This document shows, one piece after another, positions 54,222-64,000 of a stretch of 64,000 nt of DNA (its first letter is position 1; the number at the start of each line of letters is the position of its first letter). The translations under genes were made by a program, and so were the position numbers. The notes under the pieces were generated by a model. The model ran no database searches. It was not told the DNA's origin and worked only from the letters and a program-made list of their open reading frames with translations. The stretch covers positions 176,348,111 through 176,412,110 of the forward strand of contig CM041292.1 in NCBI GenBank assembly GCA_023052935.1, written 5' to 3'. Origin of the DNA: Piezodorus guildinii (taxonomy: Eukaryota > Arthropoda > Insecta > Hemiptera > Pentatomidae).

Positions 54222-54280
<59 letters not shown>
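54222..54280. repeat. TA microsatellite
   Basis: About 29 TA units inside the family X copy. Confidence 0.95.
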
Positions 54281-54287
<7 letters not shown>

Positions 54288-54768
54288 CCCTTAGAAAGAC
54301 AAATATTTAAAAATAAAAACATTAAAAAATATACAAAGCTGTAAAAAGCAATGCAGAAAAACAAAAATAATATAAATTTAAGTGATTATATATTATATCA
54401 TATTACTGTTAAATCTGTCCTAATTTGAAAATTCTGAAATTCATTTGATTAACGGAAGGGAGTGGAAGTCGTGTGTTGCGTAGCTCACCAGATTTTTTTT
54501 TATTCGCCGTTCCATTTCTAAAAGTTCATTTTTGAAAATAATTGACCATAAACGATATATTTCATAACGAGCTATTATTTCTATTAAATAAGAGGTTATA
54601 TTATTATAATAAGAGGCTACATTCAGTATGATAAGAACTTGGAGACAGTGCACGTCAGATGCAATGTGCCCTTTCTCTCTAGGATTCAGAGATAAGATTA
54701 GAAGTAGAGTAGAACGAGATAAAGATATATAAGACAGGTCCTTACAGGATACAGGATCTTTTCCAAAT

Positions 54769-54772
<4 letters not shown>

Positions 54773-54825
<53 letters not shown>
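54773..54825. repeat. TA microsatellite (left of Tc1-like element)
   Basis: About 25 TA units. It resumes as 56718-56742 after the transposon, so the element lies within it. Confidence 0.92.
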
Positions 54826-54828
<3 letters not shown>

Positions 54829-56302
54829 TGAGTGTCAAAAGTATTCGGAATTCACAACCATTCCTTAATTTAATTGCTTTCAAATTATTTTTTATGTTTT
54901 TAAGGAGTTGTTATCCACTTGATAATTTTAGAAGGAAGGTTTACAATAGCTAAAACCAAAAATTACGACAAAAATAATTTTATTTTTAACGTTTTGAACG
55001 TTCATTTACAAAAAAATTTAAAATAGTGTATGTCAATAGTGTCAAAAGTATTCAGAACTACGTGGGTTCCTAATTATATTTATGCAGTGGTCATAAATAT
55101 ACATCCAATTGATTAACACATTTTGTATAATTGTGCATTTTAGCCTACTAGGAATTGATCTTACTAATTAATTGCTTGTTCCGTGAGAAATATTATCCCA
55201 CTCAAACACTTATTGTTACTTGTGGCCATTTTCACTTTGAATATAATATTTCCTGATTTTGCTTTTTATGAGGACCCACAAATAGTTACTTAAGTTTGAA
55301 AACAATAATGGAAGAGGAATTTCGAGAATTTTTTTCAAAAAATTTGCGGCAACTAAATCCCAGAGCCATGTTCGCGTGTTAAGTTTAAAATTTAATTTAT
55401 TCTTCATTTTTCTTCTTCATTTAATTCTGGCTTTTCATACATAAAAATACACAAATATGTCAATAATTCTGTCCATGAATCCAATATTATTAAACTTTTT
55501 CAAAGAAACACAGACCTAACTATCACTGACCACTCAAGGTGTTTTACTAGGGCATACTAAATTCTTCATTTGGTTTCCTCCAAACTATAATTTTTTTTAT
55601 AAGAACCATGTATTTTTAGTATGGGAGACATCTGTAAACATTTTAATTCATCAACCTTCTCTTAAAAAAATGTTACAAACATTTAGCATATTCTCTTATT
55701 GCCTTGACTGCTGAAAGACGTTTTTTGTACTTCTTGTACCATGTTTTTCTTTTGGTCATATTTTTTAGAACTCGGTGAACAGTTGAAACACTTATTGTGT
55801 ATCCATAAGTTCTAAAAAAAAAATAAGCTAAGGTTTACTCATTTGAGGTATTGTTTTCTTATTTGATAAATAATCAGTCTTTCAGTTTTTACATTTAATA
55901 TTTTTCGGACACTCAATTTTTTTTCTATTAAATTTTATTATTATATTATCTACACTATACATACCCATCTACATATTTTTCTCAATTTCTTCAACATTGC
56001 AACTATTTCTCAGGGGTTACCTGTAGCATGGTACTTCTTGTATCATGTTTTTCTTTGCGTCATATTTTTTTAGAATGCGACGAACCGTTGAAACACTTAT
56101 TGTGTATCCAGAAGCTCTAAAAAATTCAGAAATAATCTAAGGTTTACTCATTTTCAGTATTGATTTCTTATTATTGGTCCTTCAATTTTAACATTTAATA
56201 TTTTTTGGACTCTCACATATTAATTCAACATTTCAACTATTTCTATTTTGAAAATTATATGAAAAGCTTTCGTTGGATCGTTTCGTTTTTATTTTAGGGC
56301 CT

Positions 56303-56338
<36 letters not shown>

Positions 56339-56717
56339 TCTAACGTTGGGTATACGTAACATGAGGGAGAAGAATTGTTTAGAATATTAGAATATAAAAC
56401 ATCTATAGAATATAAATCTAATATAGAATAATAGAATATAAAACTATGTCGAACATTTGTCAGAATATTAACATTTAAACCTTTAAATAACAGAATAATG
56501 CGATTTCCGAATACTTTTGACACTGAATGATCTTGTAATTTACATTAATACTCGGATATTTCTAAAAACAATAAACTTTTCTGTTATCTGGTCAGTTATT
56601 TTCGTTTATGGGAATCTCCTTTAAAGATTTATGAGTAAAAAAGACTTATATAAATTCTTAGTTGTAAAATATACTTATTAAAAAAATGCGAATTCCGAAT
56701 ACTTTTGATACTCATTG
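54826..56717 (-). mobile_element. Tc1-like transposon relic with IR/DR-type ends (1892 bp)
   Basis: The ends cagtgagtgtcaaaagtatt and aatacttttgatactcattg are inverted repeats flanked by TA. A second, internal pair (gtgtcaaaagtattcagaac at 55039; cgaatacttttgacactga at 56508) gives the IR/DR layout known in some Tc1 transposons. The minus strand keeps transposase pieces: FFRTYGYTISVSTVHRVLKN, MTKRKTWYKKYKKRLSAVKA (helix-turn-helix), FNNIGFMDRIID and LWVLIKSKIRKYYIQSENG (C-terminal LKxKIRxYxIxS block). Catalytic motifs are not recognisable. The helix-turn-helix region is duplicated (55700-55870 and 56020-56180). Inactive. Confidence 0.75.
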
Positions 56718-56742
56718 TATATATATATATATATATATATAG
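56718..56742. repeat. TA microsatellite (right of Tc1-like element)
   Basis: About 12 TA units, the continuation of the tract at 54773-54825. Confidence 0.9.
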
Positions 56743-57386
56743 TTTAGTAAGAAGAGAGAGAGTAAGAGTGAGTGTGAGGATGGAATACCGGGAGTGGGTT
56801 TATATAAACGCACATTGTTGTGCAACTAATCTCCCGAATCCTATGAAAAAAAAATTAACATTTAGTAGTCCATATAGCAGTCTCAATAATTAAAAAAACA
56901 GGCAATTGCTCATGACACTAAACAAAAACCACCCACGGACGGACGGAGTTAATCAAGGAAATGATGAAGTGAAGTGGGGTTGGGTCGTAATGAAACATAC
57001 AATTGTGTATTTTTTATTTCCTGATGTTCCCACATTACAATCTGACTTTTCATCAACGCTGACGAGAACTTTTTTTTTCTATCCCATCAGCCCAAATTAC
57101 TTTTCCTTTTTTTTTTTGGATCTATCATACGACTAAATAAGTGATTTGTGTTACAATTATTATTAGAAACCATGACGTTATTATGTTGTGTAAGTCTCAA
57201 CACATTTTAGTGAATATAATTTATTAATTCAACAGATATAACAAGTATTAAAAATTTCTACTATTTCATTTTTTATTTTTGTTAAAATCAGTAATCATTT
57301 GTGAAACAAATATTTATCAATTATGAATAAAATAAATTAATATCAATAAAAATTAATAGTTGTATTTTAATACTTTAAATTTTTTT
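56743..57386. other. No recognisable feature
   Basis: Includes GA-rich 56748-56790 and T-runs. Small frames at 56705-56893 and 56906-57136 show no domain. Confidence 0.35.
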
Positions 57387-57445
57387 ACTTTCACTTAACT
57401 ATATATATGAAATATATAGTATAGGGAAGTATTGCGATCGTGAAA
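57387..57445 (+). repeat. Repeat family X, hairpin tip
   Basis: ctttcacttaactatatata, tgaaatatatagtatag and tattgcgatcgtgaaaat show the complete terminal hairpin. The rest of the element is absent. Confidence 0.75.
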
Positions 57446-57604
57446 ATAACAAGCCCCAAGGACAAATGTACAAAAATAATAAAAAATAATGGATTTCTTT
57501 ATTTGTATTGGAATAAATACCAAACTTAATTTTAGTAATTCAATGTTTTGCGGATTGAAGTAAACTTTTATAGACCTGTTTCTTTCACATGAACCCATCG
57601 GCCC

Positions 57605-57720
57605 AAACACTTAAATCCAACACCAAACCCTACAGCCCACCTCGACGACTTTTGAGGCGGTGGCCTTGAGATGCCTTGATTTAACTGACTTTCGGAAGTT
57701 ATCATATTTGCTTATAACAA
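57605..57720 (+). pseudogene. Jockey-type LINE C-terminal scrap
   Basis: Encodes NTKPYSPPRRLLRRWPRDA, then a stop. It matches the PPRRLKRRWPRDLL end of Jockey family 2. About 110 bp only. Confidence 0.6.
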
Positions 57721-59379
57721 TTTTTTTTTTTTTAGATGGCAAATAGCAATGGAGAACAAACAAAAAACAAAATTTCTGCATGAAACCTCATTACGACTAA
57801 ATGCCTTTGATTAGATAGAAATAATAATAAGTAAATTAATTATACGGGACAATAGAACAGACTCTGCAAGCCCTATGGTCATCCAGTCCTAGGACCAAAA
57901 GGTGTAGGGTCGATTCTCGTTTTCCTCCTAAATTATATTCTGTACCGTAAGGACATGAATATAGATGTGTATATGGGTTTCGGTATACTGAACATTATAA
58001 GCTGCATATTAAGTCCCTGTTTGCAAGTCCAATGCCCTCTGGTGTCAGCAAGTATTCAGATATTCAGAGGTAAACGAACAAACTCTTACGTAGGGAATTC
58101 TGTGGAATTTCGATTTCTTATAAAGAAATAAAAATCGGTAAGCCTAACACTCCAAAAACAATTTTAAATAAACTAAACTGGAAAAAATAATAATCATTAA
58201 GTCACTCGAACTTTGTATGTTCGATGACATTTCTTTTAAAAATCTTTAGCTGTTAAGGGGTATATTATACATCTATATTACTATTCGACTATACTATGTC
58301 ACTATATCTACGTGTTTTCCCTTTCAGCTGGTTATCACAATATTTTAGTTTGCGATCATCGTCGCCTCTCTCGCCCCGAACCTATGGAGTGAGCCCATGC
58401 ATTGAGCACAATAGGACCAATATCTGATATTTCTAATATCTCCATATTTTTGTGGTTAACCTGTTCTTCTTAGTTTCTATTATCATTGTCCATCGTCAGT
58501 TTTTTATTTTTTTTTTTAATGAAAATTTTCACCTAAGATATCATATTAAGACGACCGTCCGTAAAAATGTCTTTTTTTTTTTTTTTTTTTAATGCACCAC
58601 ACTATTATGATGAACCAAAATTAATTTACATCTTTATCACGATAATTTAACTTCATAATCATAATTTATGTTTATGCAACTTGAACTTTTATAGATGTTT
58701 AGAGTTTTTCTTAAGAAAAACACTTTAAAACTTTCAGAACGAAAATCGCTCAGAAATCACCATCACAGAAATTAACTAGAAATTGTATAGTTTATAGCTT
58801 TTCTTTTATCAAATTTTGTCCCGATAAATTCCAGTTTCTTTGTTTTAAATGTATACTTGATGAACATATCATTGTATTTAATCCTCATCAATTGTAAAAA
58901 TAAAATATCCCCTTATGCTTTAAATCTGTTGATAAATTAATTGTTTCTTATTTTTTTTAATAAACCAACTTAATATTATGCTAATACCTATAGATAATTA
59001 ATTTTTTTTGTAATATGTTCAAATATAATCAGTAAAATTAACTAATTATAATATTTTGTAGTGCGTCGCTTAGCTTAGGGCGACTTTTCTTCTTCTATTC
59101 AACTCTTATCAGGTAACGGAATTAGAATAAAAAATAAAATAAAATAGTTTTGAGTTCACTCGTTTTATTTTTAAATCTTGGTTTTTCTTTTATACCAAAT
59201 AGTGTTTTCATTACTTTAAATGGCCGCTATTGGCGTGCGTTACGCGAACAATACTACACTAGTACAATGCAATGTAGTACAGTACGTCAGAGAATAAAAT
59301 TTTAAATATTTAGCATCAACGTCCCGTTAGTATGTTTAATTTTTTTTCGAATATGGCGGTTTTAATGAAAATCGTAATG
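57721..59379. other. No gene recognised
   Basis: AT-rich with T-runs (58505-58519, 58573-58590). A tRNA-like phrase near 57906 (gggtcgattctcg) has no matching A box. A cytosine-bearing block at 58350-58390 is unrecognised. Confidence 0.35.
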
Positions 59380-59560
59380 ATCGTACACATGCCCAAAATA
59401 CATGCTACTTCTGGTTTTTCAATTTTTTTGGACAAAATGCGGTAAAATTTCTTGCATATGGTTTTCTTAAACAACATTAAAAACTCCTATTCTAAAAATT
59501 GTTTTAGAAAATGTCCACGATTGTAATACCTTTCGTTACACTATTTTACTTTCACTATAT
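59380..59560 (-). repeat. Repeat family X, heavily decayed, reverse
   Basis: The order tttaatgaaaatcgtaatga, gcccaaaatacatgctactt, ctggtttttcaattttttt is compatible with reversed family X. Weak. Confidence 0.35.
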
Positions 59561-59565
59561 TTTTT

Positions 59566-59716
59566 TCTACCCCTACATCGCCTTTGAAGGCTATAACGGG
59601 GTTTCTCGGACTAGGGGGTGAGGGCAGTGGGATTAATGCCGAGATAAAGTCCCCTCGGTTCCGAGAGTTGAACCAGCAATTTTTTAGCGCTAACAAACTC
59701 GGCCACCTCGGGTAAT
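59566..59716 (-). mobile_element. tRNA-derived SINE of another family
   Basis: The minus strand reads cccgaggtggccgagtttgt (A box tggccgagttt), then tgctggttcaactctcgg (B box ggttcaactc), followed by a GC-rich body (ctcggcattaatcccactgc). The head resembles a Leu/Ser-type tRNA, unlike SINE families A and B. It ends against family X-like DNA. Confidence 0.6.
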
Positions 59717-59734
59717 ATTTAATGCAACTATACG

Positions 59735-60250
59735 CTCTAGATGTTACAGCAACTTCTTCATCAAAATCGGCTAGCTAGAAGAGCCACTTTATAGAATGCA
59801 TTTTGCACCTTTTTATGATTTTCTCAAAAACGGCTCTAACGATTTTTACCAAACTCGCAATTTATATGTAAAATTTAATGAGTTTTAATATCATATAGGT
59901 TCCATTATGATTTAAATAGCCTCACAGGGCTAAAATGCCGATATTTAAAATTTTTCTTCTTCCAAAGTACCTCTAAATTTGTACATTTCAAAAGATTAAC
60001 CATATCATCTTAAGGGATTTGATAAAGGACGGCTAAATATACAAGTTGGACGAATTTGATAATTAAATAAAGGATATAAGAAGAAAACTATTCTTTTTAA
60101 ATTTTATTTTTAATTATAAGATCTATAATATAGACGTATAATATACCTTTGGAAAGAGAATTGTTTTATAAAACTATTATCTCAAACACAAAGTTGTAAA
60201 AGGTAATATAAAGTGACGAATAGGGAATGAACTTATTACTGATTAACAAT
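59735..60250 (+). repeat. Repeat family X, internal two-thirds
   Basis: Tags caactatacgctctagatgt, tagaatgcattttgcacctt, taacgatttttaccaaactc, aaatgccgatatt, then the start of the distal third (caaacacaaagttgtaaaag). Both ends are missing. Confidence 0.75.
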
Positions 60251-60369
60251 TTGATATAGTTAGATATATTATTTAATTCGAAATCATATGTTTCCAACAA
60301 AAATAAATACACGTTTTAATAAAATCAACTTTAGATATTTTTCAAATTAAAGTATATTAAATAGTTTTT

Positions 60370-60865
60370 AAATTGATTTTAACATTCGTTGTTTAAATCA
60401 ATTTAAGAATTTTTAAATACATTTAAAGATACAAATAAATTGTTAATGAATTAATTATTTTGAGTTTCAATAGAAACATGTGTTTCATATAATAATCTAT
60501 TATATTTTATCTACAAAATTCAGTTAGTTTTTTGGCTTTTCATCAATCCCCATTAACCTTTAAAATTCCGTGTATTTGATAATATTTTTTTTTTTAATCT
60601 TTAGCTATCCAACGGTATATTATACAACTATATTACTATTCTTGTGTTCAAAAACACAAAAATTTCATTAAAAAATATATGTTTGCACTTGACCCCTTTA
60701 TTTTTTAATCAAATTCGCTCAACTTGCACATTCACGCGTTATTTATCAATGTTAATAAGATGATATTCTAAATTTTTTGAAATATAAAAAGCCCTGTCAG
60801 ACTTTAATTCAGAATAAAACCTTCATCCTATTAAAACACATCAAATTTTACAGTATTGGCAATGA
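60370..60865 (-). repeat. Repeat family X, distal half, reverse
   Basis: Tags tttaaatcaatttaagaatt, ataatctattatattttatc, tagctatccaacggtatatt, aagccctgtcagactttaat. The distal terminus itself is decayed. Confidence 0.7.
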
Positions 60866-60869
60866 TTAT

Positions 60870-61040
60870 AACAGAAACCAATAAAAAATTAATTAAATTG
60901 AATTAATATAGAAACATGTGTTTTATTAAAAACTCTATTATTATATAAAATAATCAGTTAGTTTTATCGGCTTTTTATAACTCTGTATTAACTTTTACAA
61001 ACTTGTGTATAAGATAATATTTTTTCCAAAATCTTTCTCT
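60870..61040 (-). repeat. Repeat family X, distal fragment, reverse, second copy
   Basis: Repeats the segment atagaaacatgtgttttatt, ataatcagttagttttatcg, cttgtgtataagataatatt immediately after the previous copy. Confidence 0.6.
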
Positions 61041-61740
61041 TTTATAATAAAAAATTTATAATAAATTACCACATATTTACTTTTATGTTATGGTAAAATT
61101 AGGACTACTCCATCAGTTTTGAGACATTTATTCAGAACAACCACAGACAGGCTTTTAGAAAGCAGTCAATATTTGTCCAGAAACATCGGAGATTGATATG
61201 GAGGAGTATTTGCTCAAAGATTGATTCCATTGATTTCAAACTGTTCCGAGTACATTATGCCTGAGGTAAATTTTATATTTGAAAAAAAAAAACGGAAATA
61301 CGTAATTTAAAAATTTTAAATTATTTTCCATAAATATGAAAAAAAGAAGCAAAATTTCATAAATAAATCTAAGAAATTGGCAAATATTCAAACAAAGCTG
61401 ATAAGGCCTGCCTTAATAGGAAACTAATATAAACTTATATTGGTGCCTGAACTGACCACTCGGTAATCATGTTGGATAAGTTAATATCTCTCTATTCACT
61501 CCAATCGTTATTAATTCATAGCCTAATATATTGTAACCAAAAATGAAAATTCATTACCTTTAATATTTTATTTTTTAGTGGTATTTTTGAATAAACATTG
61601 ATAATGAACTTATTATATTGAACAGACTCTATATTTATTCTGTTTTAATATATAATGCGTTTGATTTTTGAAGTGGTATATAAAACGTAGTATGTAGGTA
61701 GTTTTCGAAGTAAATTAATATTTGCACTTATTTATTTTTA
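61041..61740. other. No recognisable feature
   Basis: AT-rich DNA up to the TTTA-rich tail of the LINE. Nothing supported. Confidence 0.35.
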
Positions 61741-64000
61741 TTTATTTATTTTACATTTAGGTGCCGTGTACCACAACATTAGGTTAGAGGCACCGTTCGT
61801 TGTAATAATTACAATTTTTTGTACAAATTAATCTTTTTGATATATTCCATAACTGCATTGTGGAACTTCCTGTCATCTCCTAGTAGTTGTTGTAGCTCGA
61901 GCCCGTCGATTCCATTTTTTCTCCTTTCTTCTTGGTATCTGATACAGTCAACCATTATGTGTTTTGCTGTGACTTTTACTTTACAGTTTTCACATATTGG
62001 TGGAGTTGTGCCTTCCAATAAATGACTGTGCGTGAGCCTTGTGTGTCCTATCCTCAGTCTGGTTAACAATAATTGATCCCTTCTTTGGCCTGAGATGAGG
62101 TTCCAGGGCGTCGCGTGGGCTCTAATTGATTTTAGCAAGTTGCTTTCCTTTACCTCTTGCCAATTCCGGTCCCAAGCTTTCTTAGTTTCCTTTCTTATTT
62201 TTGACTTGAAGTCGGGCAAGGGAATGGAAATTCGGGGAACTGGAAAGAGGGTACAGGCCTCTTTAGCAGCATTATCCGCTATATCATTCCCCTCTATGCC
62301 TGCGTGCCCTGGGATCCACATGAAATTAACAGTTTTGTTTTTTCTTATGGTTTCAATAAGAGTCAAAATGTTTGATAAGATGTAATTATTATTTATTTTA
62401 TTTTTACTGATGCTATTGAGGGCCGATAGGGAGTCTGAACATATTAAAAATTCATCACAGTTATTCAAACATAATATCAACTCTAACGCCAAGTTTATTG
62501 CAAACAACTCTGCTGAGTAGATTGTAAAAATATTTGGTAACGAGTATCGAATAATTTCCGTGCCAATTACTACAGAACAACCCACACCATTGTCAGTTTT
62601 TGACCCGTCTGTGAATATTAACTGATTTTTGTTATAACTCGCGGTGTATTCTTTGAAGTAACTACGTGTTACATAAGGATTTATATGATTTTTGGATAGG
62701 TTAACCAGTGAGAAGTTAAATTTTGATGAAGATTGATGCCAAGGTGGAAGAGGGTGTGGGTGGACTATCTCTACTTTACTGTAAGGATCAAGAATTATCG
62801 AGCCAAAGTGCTGAGGAGGGTGGGCGGGAGACACAGGACTGATGCCCTCAAATCCTGGAGTTACTTTTAGTCTAACCGAAGCTTGGAGAACATTGTAAGC
62901 TCTTCGTAAAGGTAATGACCACTCCTCCGCGTCACAGAGCAGGCTTACCGTTGGGCTAGTTCTGAATGCTCCTGTCGCTAACCGTACCATGGAATGATGA
63001 AATGTATTCAATTTGTTTAGTAAGGTAGGAGAGGCACAGCCATAAAGGGGAGATCCGTAGTCGAGAATTGGCCGAATTAGTGTCCGATATATCATGAGGA
63101 GTGTTGTCCTATCACTTCCAAAATTAGTGTGAGACAGCTTCTTTAGTAGATTTTGTTTTTTGTTTAATTTAGACAAAAGGAAATCTATGTGGGGTTTCCA
63201 TGTTAGCTTGTTATCGAATAATATGCCTAGATAGGAAAATGAGGAAACATGTTTGATAAGATGATTATTAAGAATAATTTGTAGTGTCCGATTGCAGCTA
63301 GTTTTACGGCAAAAGTGTGAGGAAACTGTTTTAGAAGGAGAAAATTTGAATCCTGATTTCGAAGCCCAGTCTTGAAGTTTATCGACTGTGTTTTGCAACA
63401 CCGTTTGCCCGAAAATCAAGTCAGTGCAAGAGATGTAAATCAATAGATCATCAGCAAATAATGAGACATGAACCGGAGGGTGTATAAGATTTACAATATC
63501 GTTTATTGCAATATTAAAAAGAGTAGGACCAAGTACGGAACCTTGAGGAACTCCGTTGAAAAGATTGAAACTTTTTGAAATATATGTTCCTATTCTTACT
63601 TGAAATTTTCTCCTAGACATAAAATTTTGAATAAATTGCAACATATTGCCATTAATTCTCCATTCTTTTAGTTTCTCAATTATGAGAGATTGTCTCGTAG
63701 TGTCGAATGCCTTTTCAATGTCAAAAGAAACACAAAGTAGGTGCTGTTTAATTTTAAATGACTGTTCTATTGCAAAATGGAATTTAATCAATTGATGCTG
63801 CGTTGATCTTAAAGGTCTAAAACCGCATTGATTAGGGGATAACAATTTTCTTTTCTCTAATTCCCAGACTAACCTTCGGTTTACCATTTTTTCCATAATT
63901 TTGCACGGTACTGAAGTTAAGGATATGGGACGATAGTTATCAATTTGTTGTGGGTCTTTGTTCGGTTTAGGGATAAATATTACTTCAGCTGTCTTCCAGC
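61741..64000 (-). mobile_element. I-type non-LTR retrotransposon, 3' part (continues past the window)
   Basis: Contains a long open ORF2 (next entry), then a short 3' UTR (61750-61808) and a tail of AAAT/TAAA units on the minus strand (61728-61752) instead of plain poly(A). The tail and the RT plus RNase H layout fit the I group. The 5' part lies beyond 64000. Confidence 0.8.
61809..64000 (-). CDS. I-type LINE ORF2: reverse transcriptase and RNase H (partial, open at right edge)
   Basis: Open without a stop from the window edge (WKTAEVIFIPKPNKDPQQID, NYRPISLTS) to the stop at 61809; about 730 codons visible. Numbering from the Met at 63896: RT palm Asp in VSFDIEKAFD (about 58-65), GVPQGSVLGP (115-124), catalytic FADD (147-150), thumb TWKPHI and LIRPILDYGSPLYG (232-286). 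RNase H residues are D430 (FTDGSK), E463 (SAELFA), D488 (CSDSL) and D541 (EGNDIAD), with WIPGHAG. A Cys/His knuckle C-x2-C-x7-H-x4-C lies at 635-651. All catalytic residues visible are intact, so the copy may be young. The endonuclease domain and ORF1 lie outside the window. Confidence 0.9.
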   Translation of the reverse strand, partial: WKTAEVIFIPKPNKDPQQIDNYRPISLTSVPCKIMEKMVNRRLVWELEKRKLLSPNQCGFRPLRSTQHQLIKFHFAIEQSFKIKQHLLCVSFDIEKAFDTTRQSLIIEKLKEWRINGNMLQFIQNFMSRRKFQVRIGTYISKSFNLFNGVPQGSVLGPTLFNIAINDIVNLIHPPVHVSLFADDLLIYISCTDLIFGQTVLQNTVDKLQDWASKSGFKFSPSKTVSSHFCRKTSCNRTLQIILNNHLIKHVSSFSYLGILFDNKLTWKPHIDFLLSKLNKKQNLLKKLSHTNFGSDRTTLLMIYRTLIRPILDYGSPLYGCASPTLLNKLNTFHHSMVRLATGAFRTSPTVSLLCDAEEWSLPLRRAYNVLQASVRLKVTPGFEGISPVSPAHPPQHFGSIILDPYSKVEIVHPHPLPPWHQSSSKFNFSLVNLSKNHINPYVTRSYFKEYTASYNKNQLIFTDGSKTDNGVGCSVVIGTEIIRYSLPNIFTIYSAELFAINLALELILCLNNCDEFLICSDSLSALNSISKNKINNNYILSNILTLIETIRKNKTVNFMWIPGHAGIEGNDIADNAAKEACTLFPVPRISIPLPDFKSKIRKETKKAWDRNWQEVKESNLLKSIRAHATPWNLISGQRRDQLLLTRLRIGHTRLTHSHLLEGTTPPICENCKVKVTAKHIMVDCIRYQEERRKNGIDGLELQQLLGDDRKFHNAVMEYIKKINLYKKL

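Larger units (their letters stand above)
53208..54499 (+). repeat. Repeat family X, full copy split by Jockey and a TA tract
   Basis: Starts ctttcacttacctatatatt (hairpin end), continues to aagacaactat, is interrupted by the Jockey at 53416-53849, and resumes aagacaactatacgcccgag. After a TA microsatellite (54222-54280) it ends ggaagtcgtgtgttgcg, cagatttttttt. Without the insertions it is about 800 bp. Confidence 0.8.

Noticed and set aside
55216..55407. Independent small gene
   Set aside because: The frame reads as part of the C-terminal end of the decayed Tc1 transposase (LWVLIKSKIRKYYIQSENG).
57880..57925. tRNA-like B box gggtcgattctcg
   Set aside because: No A box upstream at proper spacing and no repeat body recognised.

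Overview
This window looks like a piece of a repeat-dense, AT-rich animal genome, most likely an arthropod and probably an insect. Three things support this. There is one spliced, GC-rich exon of a sulfakinin/cholecystokinin-type GPCR. The retrotransposons are Jockey, I, CR1 and RTE-like types. The DNA transposons are Tc1 and mariner elements. No bacterial gene organisation, rRNA gene or functional tRNA gene was seen. The species cannot be named from the sequence.

Layout. The only host-gene sequence I can support is the exon at 9673-9873 (+), with a splice acceptor and donor; the long tracts around it may be its introns. Nearly everything else is transposon-derived. 1-9 kb: Jockey and RNase H-type LINE relics, tandem copies of a 0.8-0.9 kb dispersed repeat (called family X here), two tRNA-derived SINEs and an internally deleted mariner. 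9.9-20.6 kb: LINE relics, two more copies of the same deleted mariner, more family X. 22-32 kb: family X, two Jockey copies (one split by a Penelope-like 5' fragment with a hammerhead-like motif), a second Penelope-like remnant bounded by inverted terminal segments, a 359-bp palindrome and a CR1-like LINE end. 35-40 kb: a nearly intact Tc1-like transposon nested in a Jockey relic, then a 0.73-kb fold-back structure beside a 21-bp minisatellite. 40-47 kb: RTE-like LINE 3' ends with (ATT)n tails, one inserted in a family X copy, and a decayed Tc1. 47-52 kb: AT-rich DNA with four copies of a 120-190-bp repeat and a hAT-like MITE. 53-57 kb: a Jockey nested in family X, and a 1.9-kb Tc1-like relic lying in a TA microsatellite. 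61.7-64 kb: a long, open I-type ORF2 (reverse transcriptase plus RNase H) running off the right edge.

How the parts relate. The window is a record of successive insertions. Several target-site duplications are still readable, so relative ages can be ordered: Jockey in X, RTE in X, Penelope-like in Jockey, Tc1 in Jockey, Jockey in the RNase H LINE. The most unusual element is family X. It has no coding capacity, subterminal inverted repeats of about 11 bp, an internal CA/GT microsatellite of variable length and a hairpin at one end. That architecture resembles non-autonomous Helentrons (DINE-1/HINE type), though this is an inference. The three mariner copies share one internal deletion that removes two catalytic aspartates, so they form a non-autonomous subfamily.
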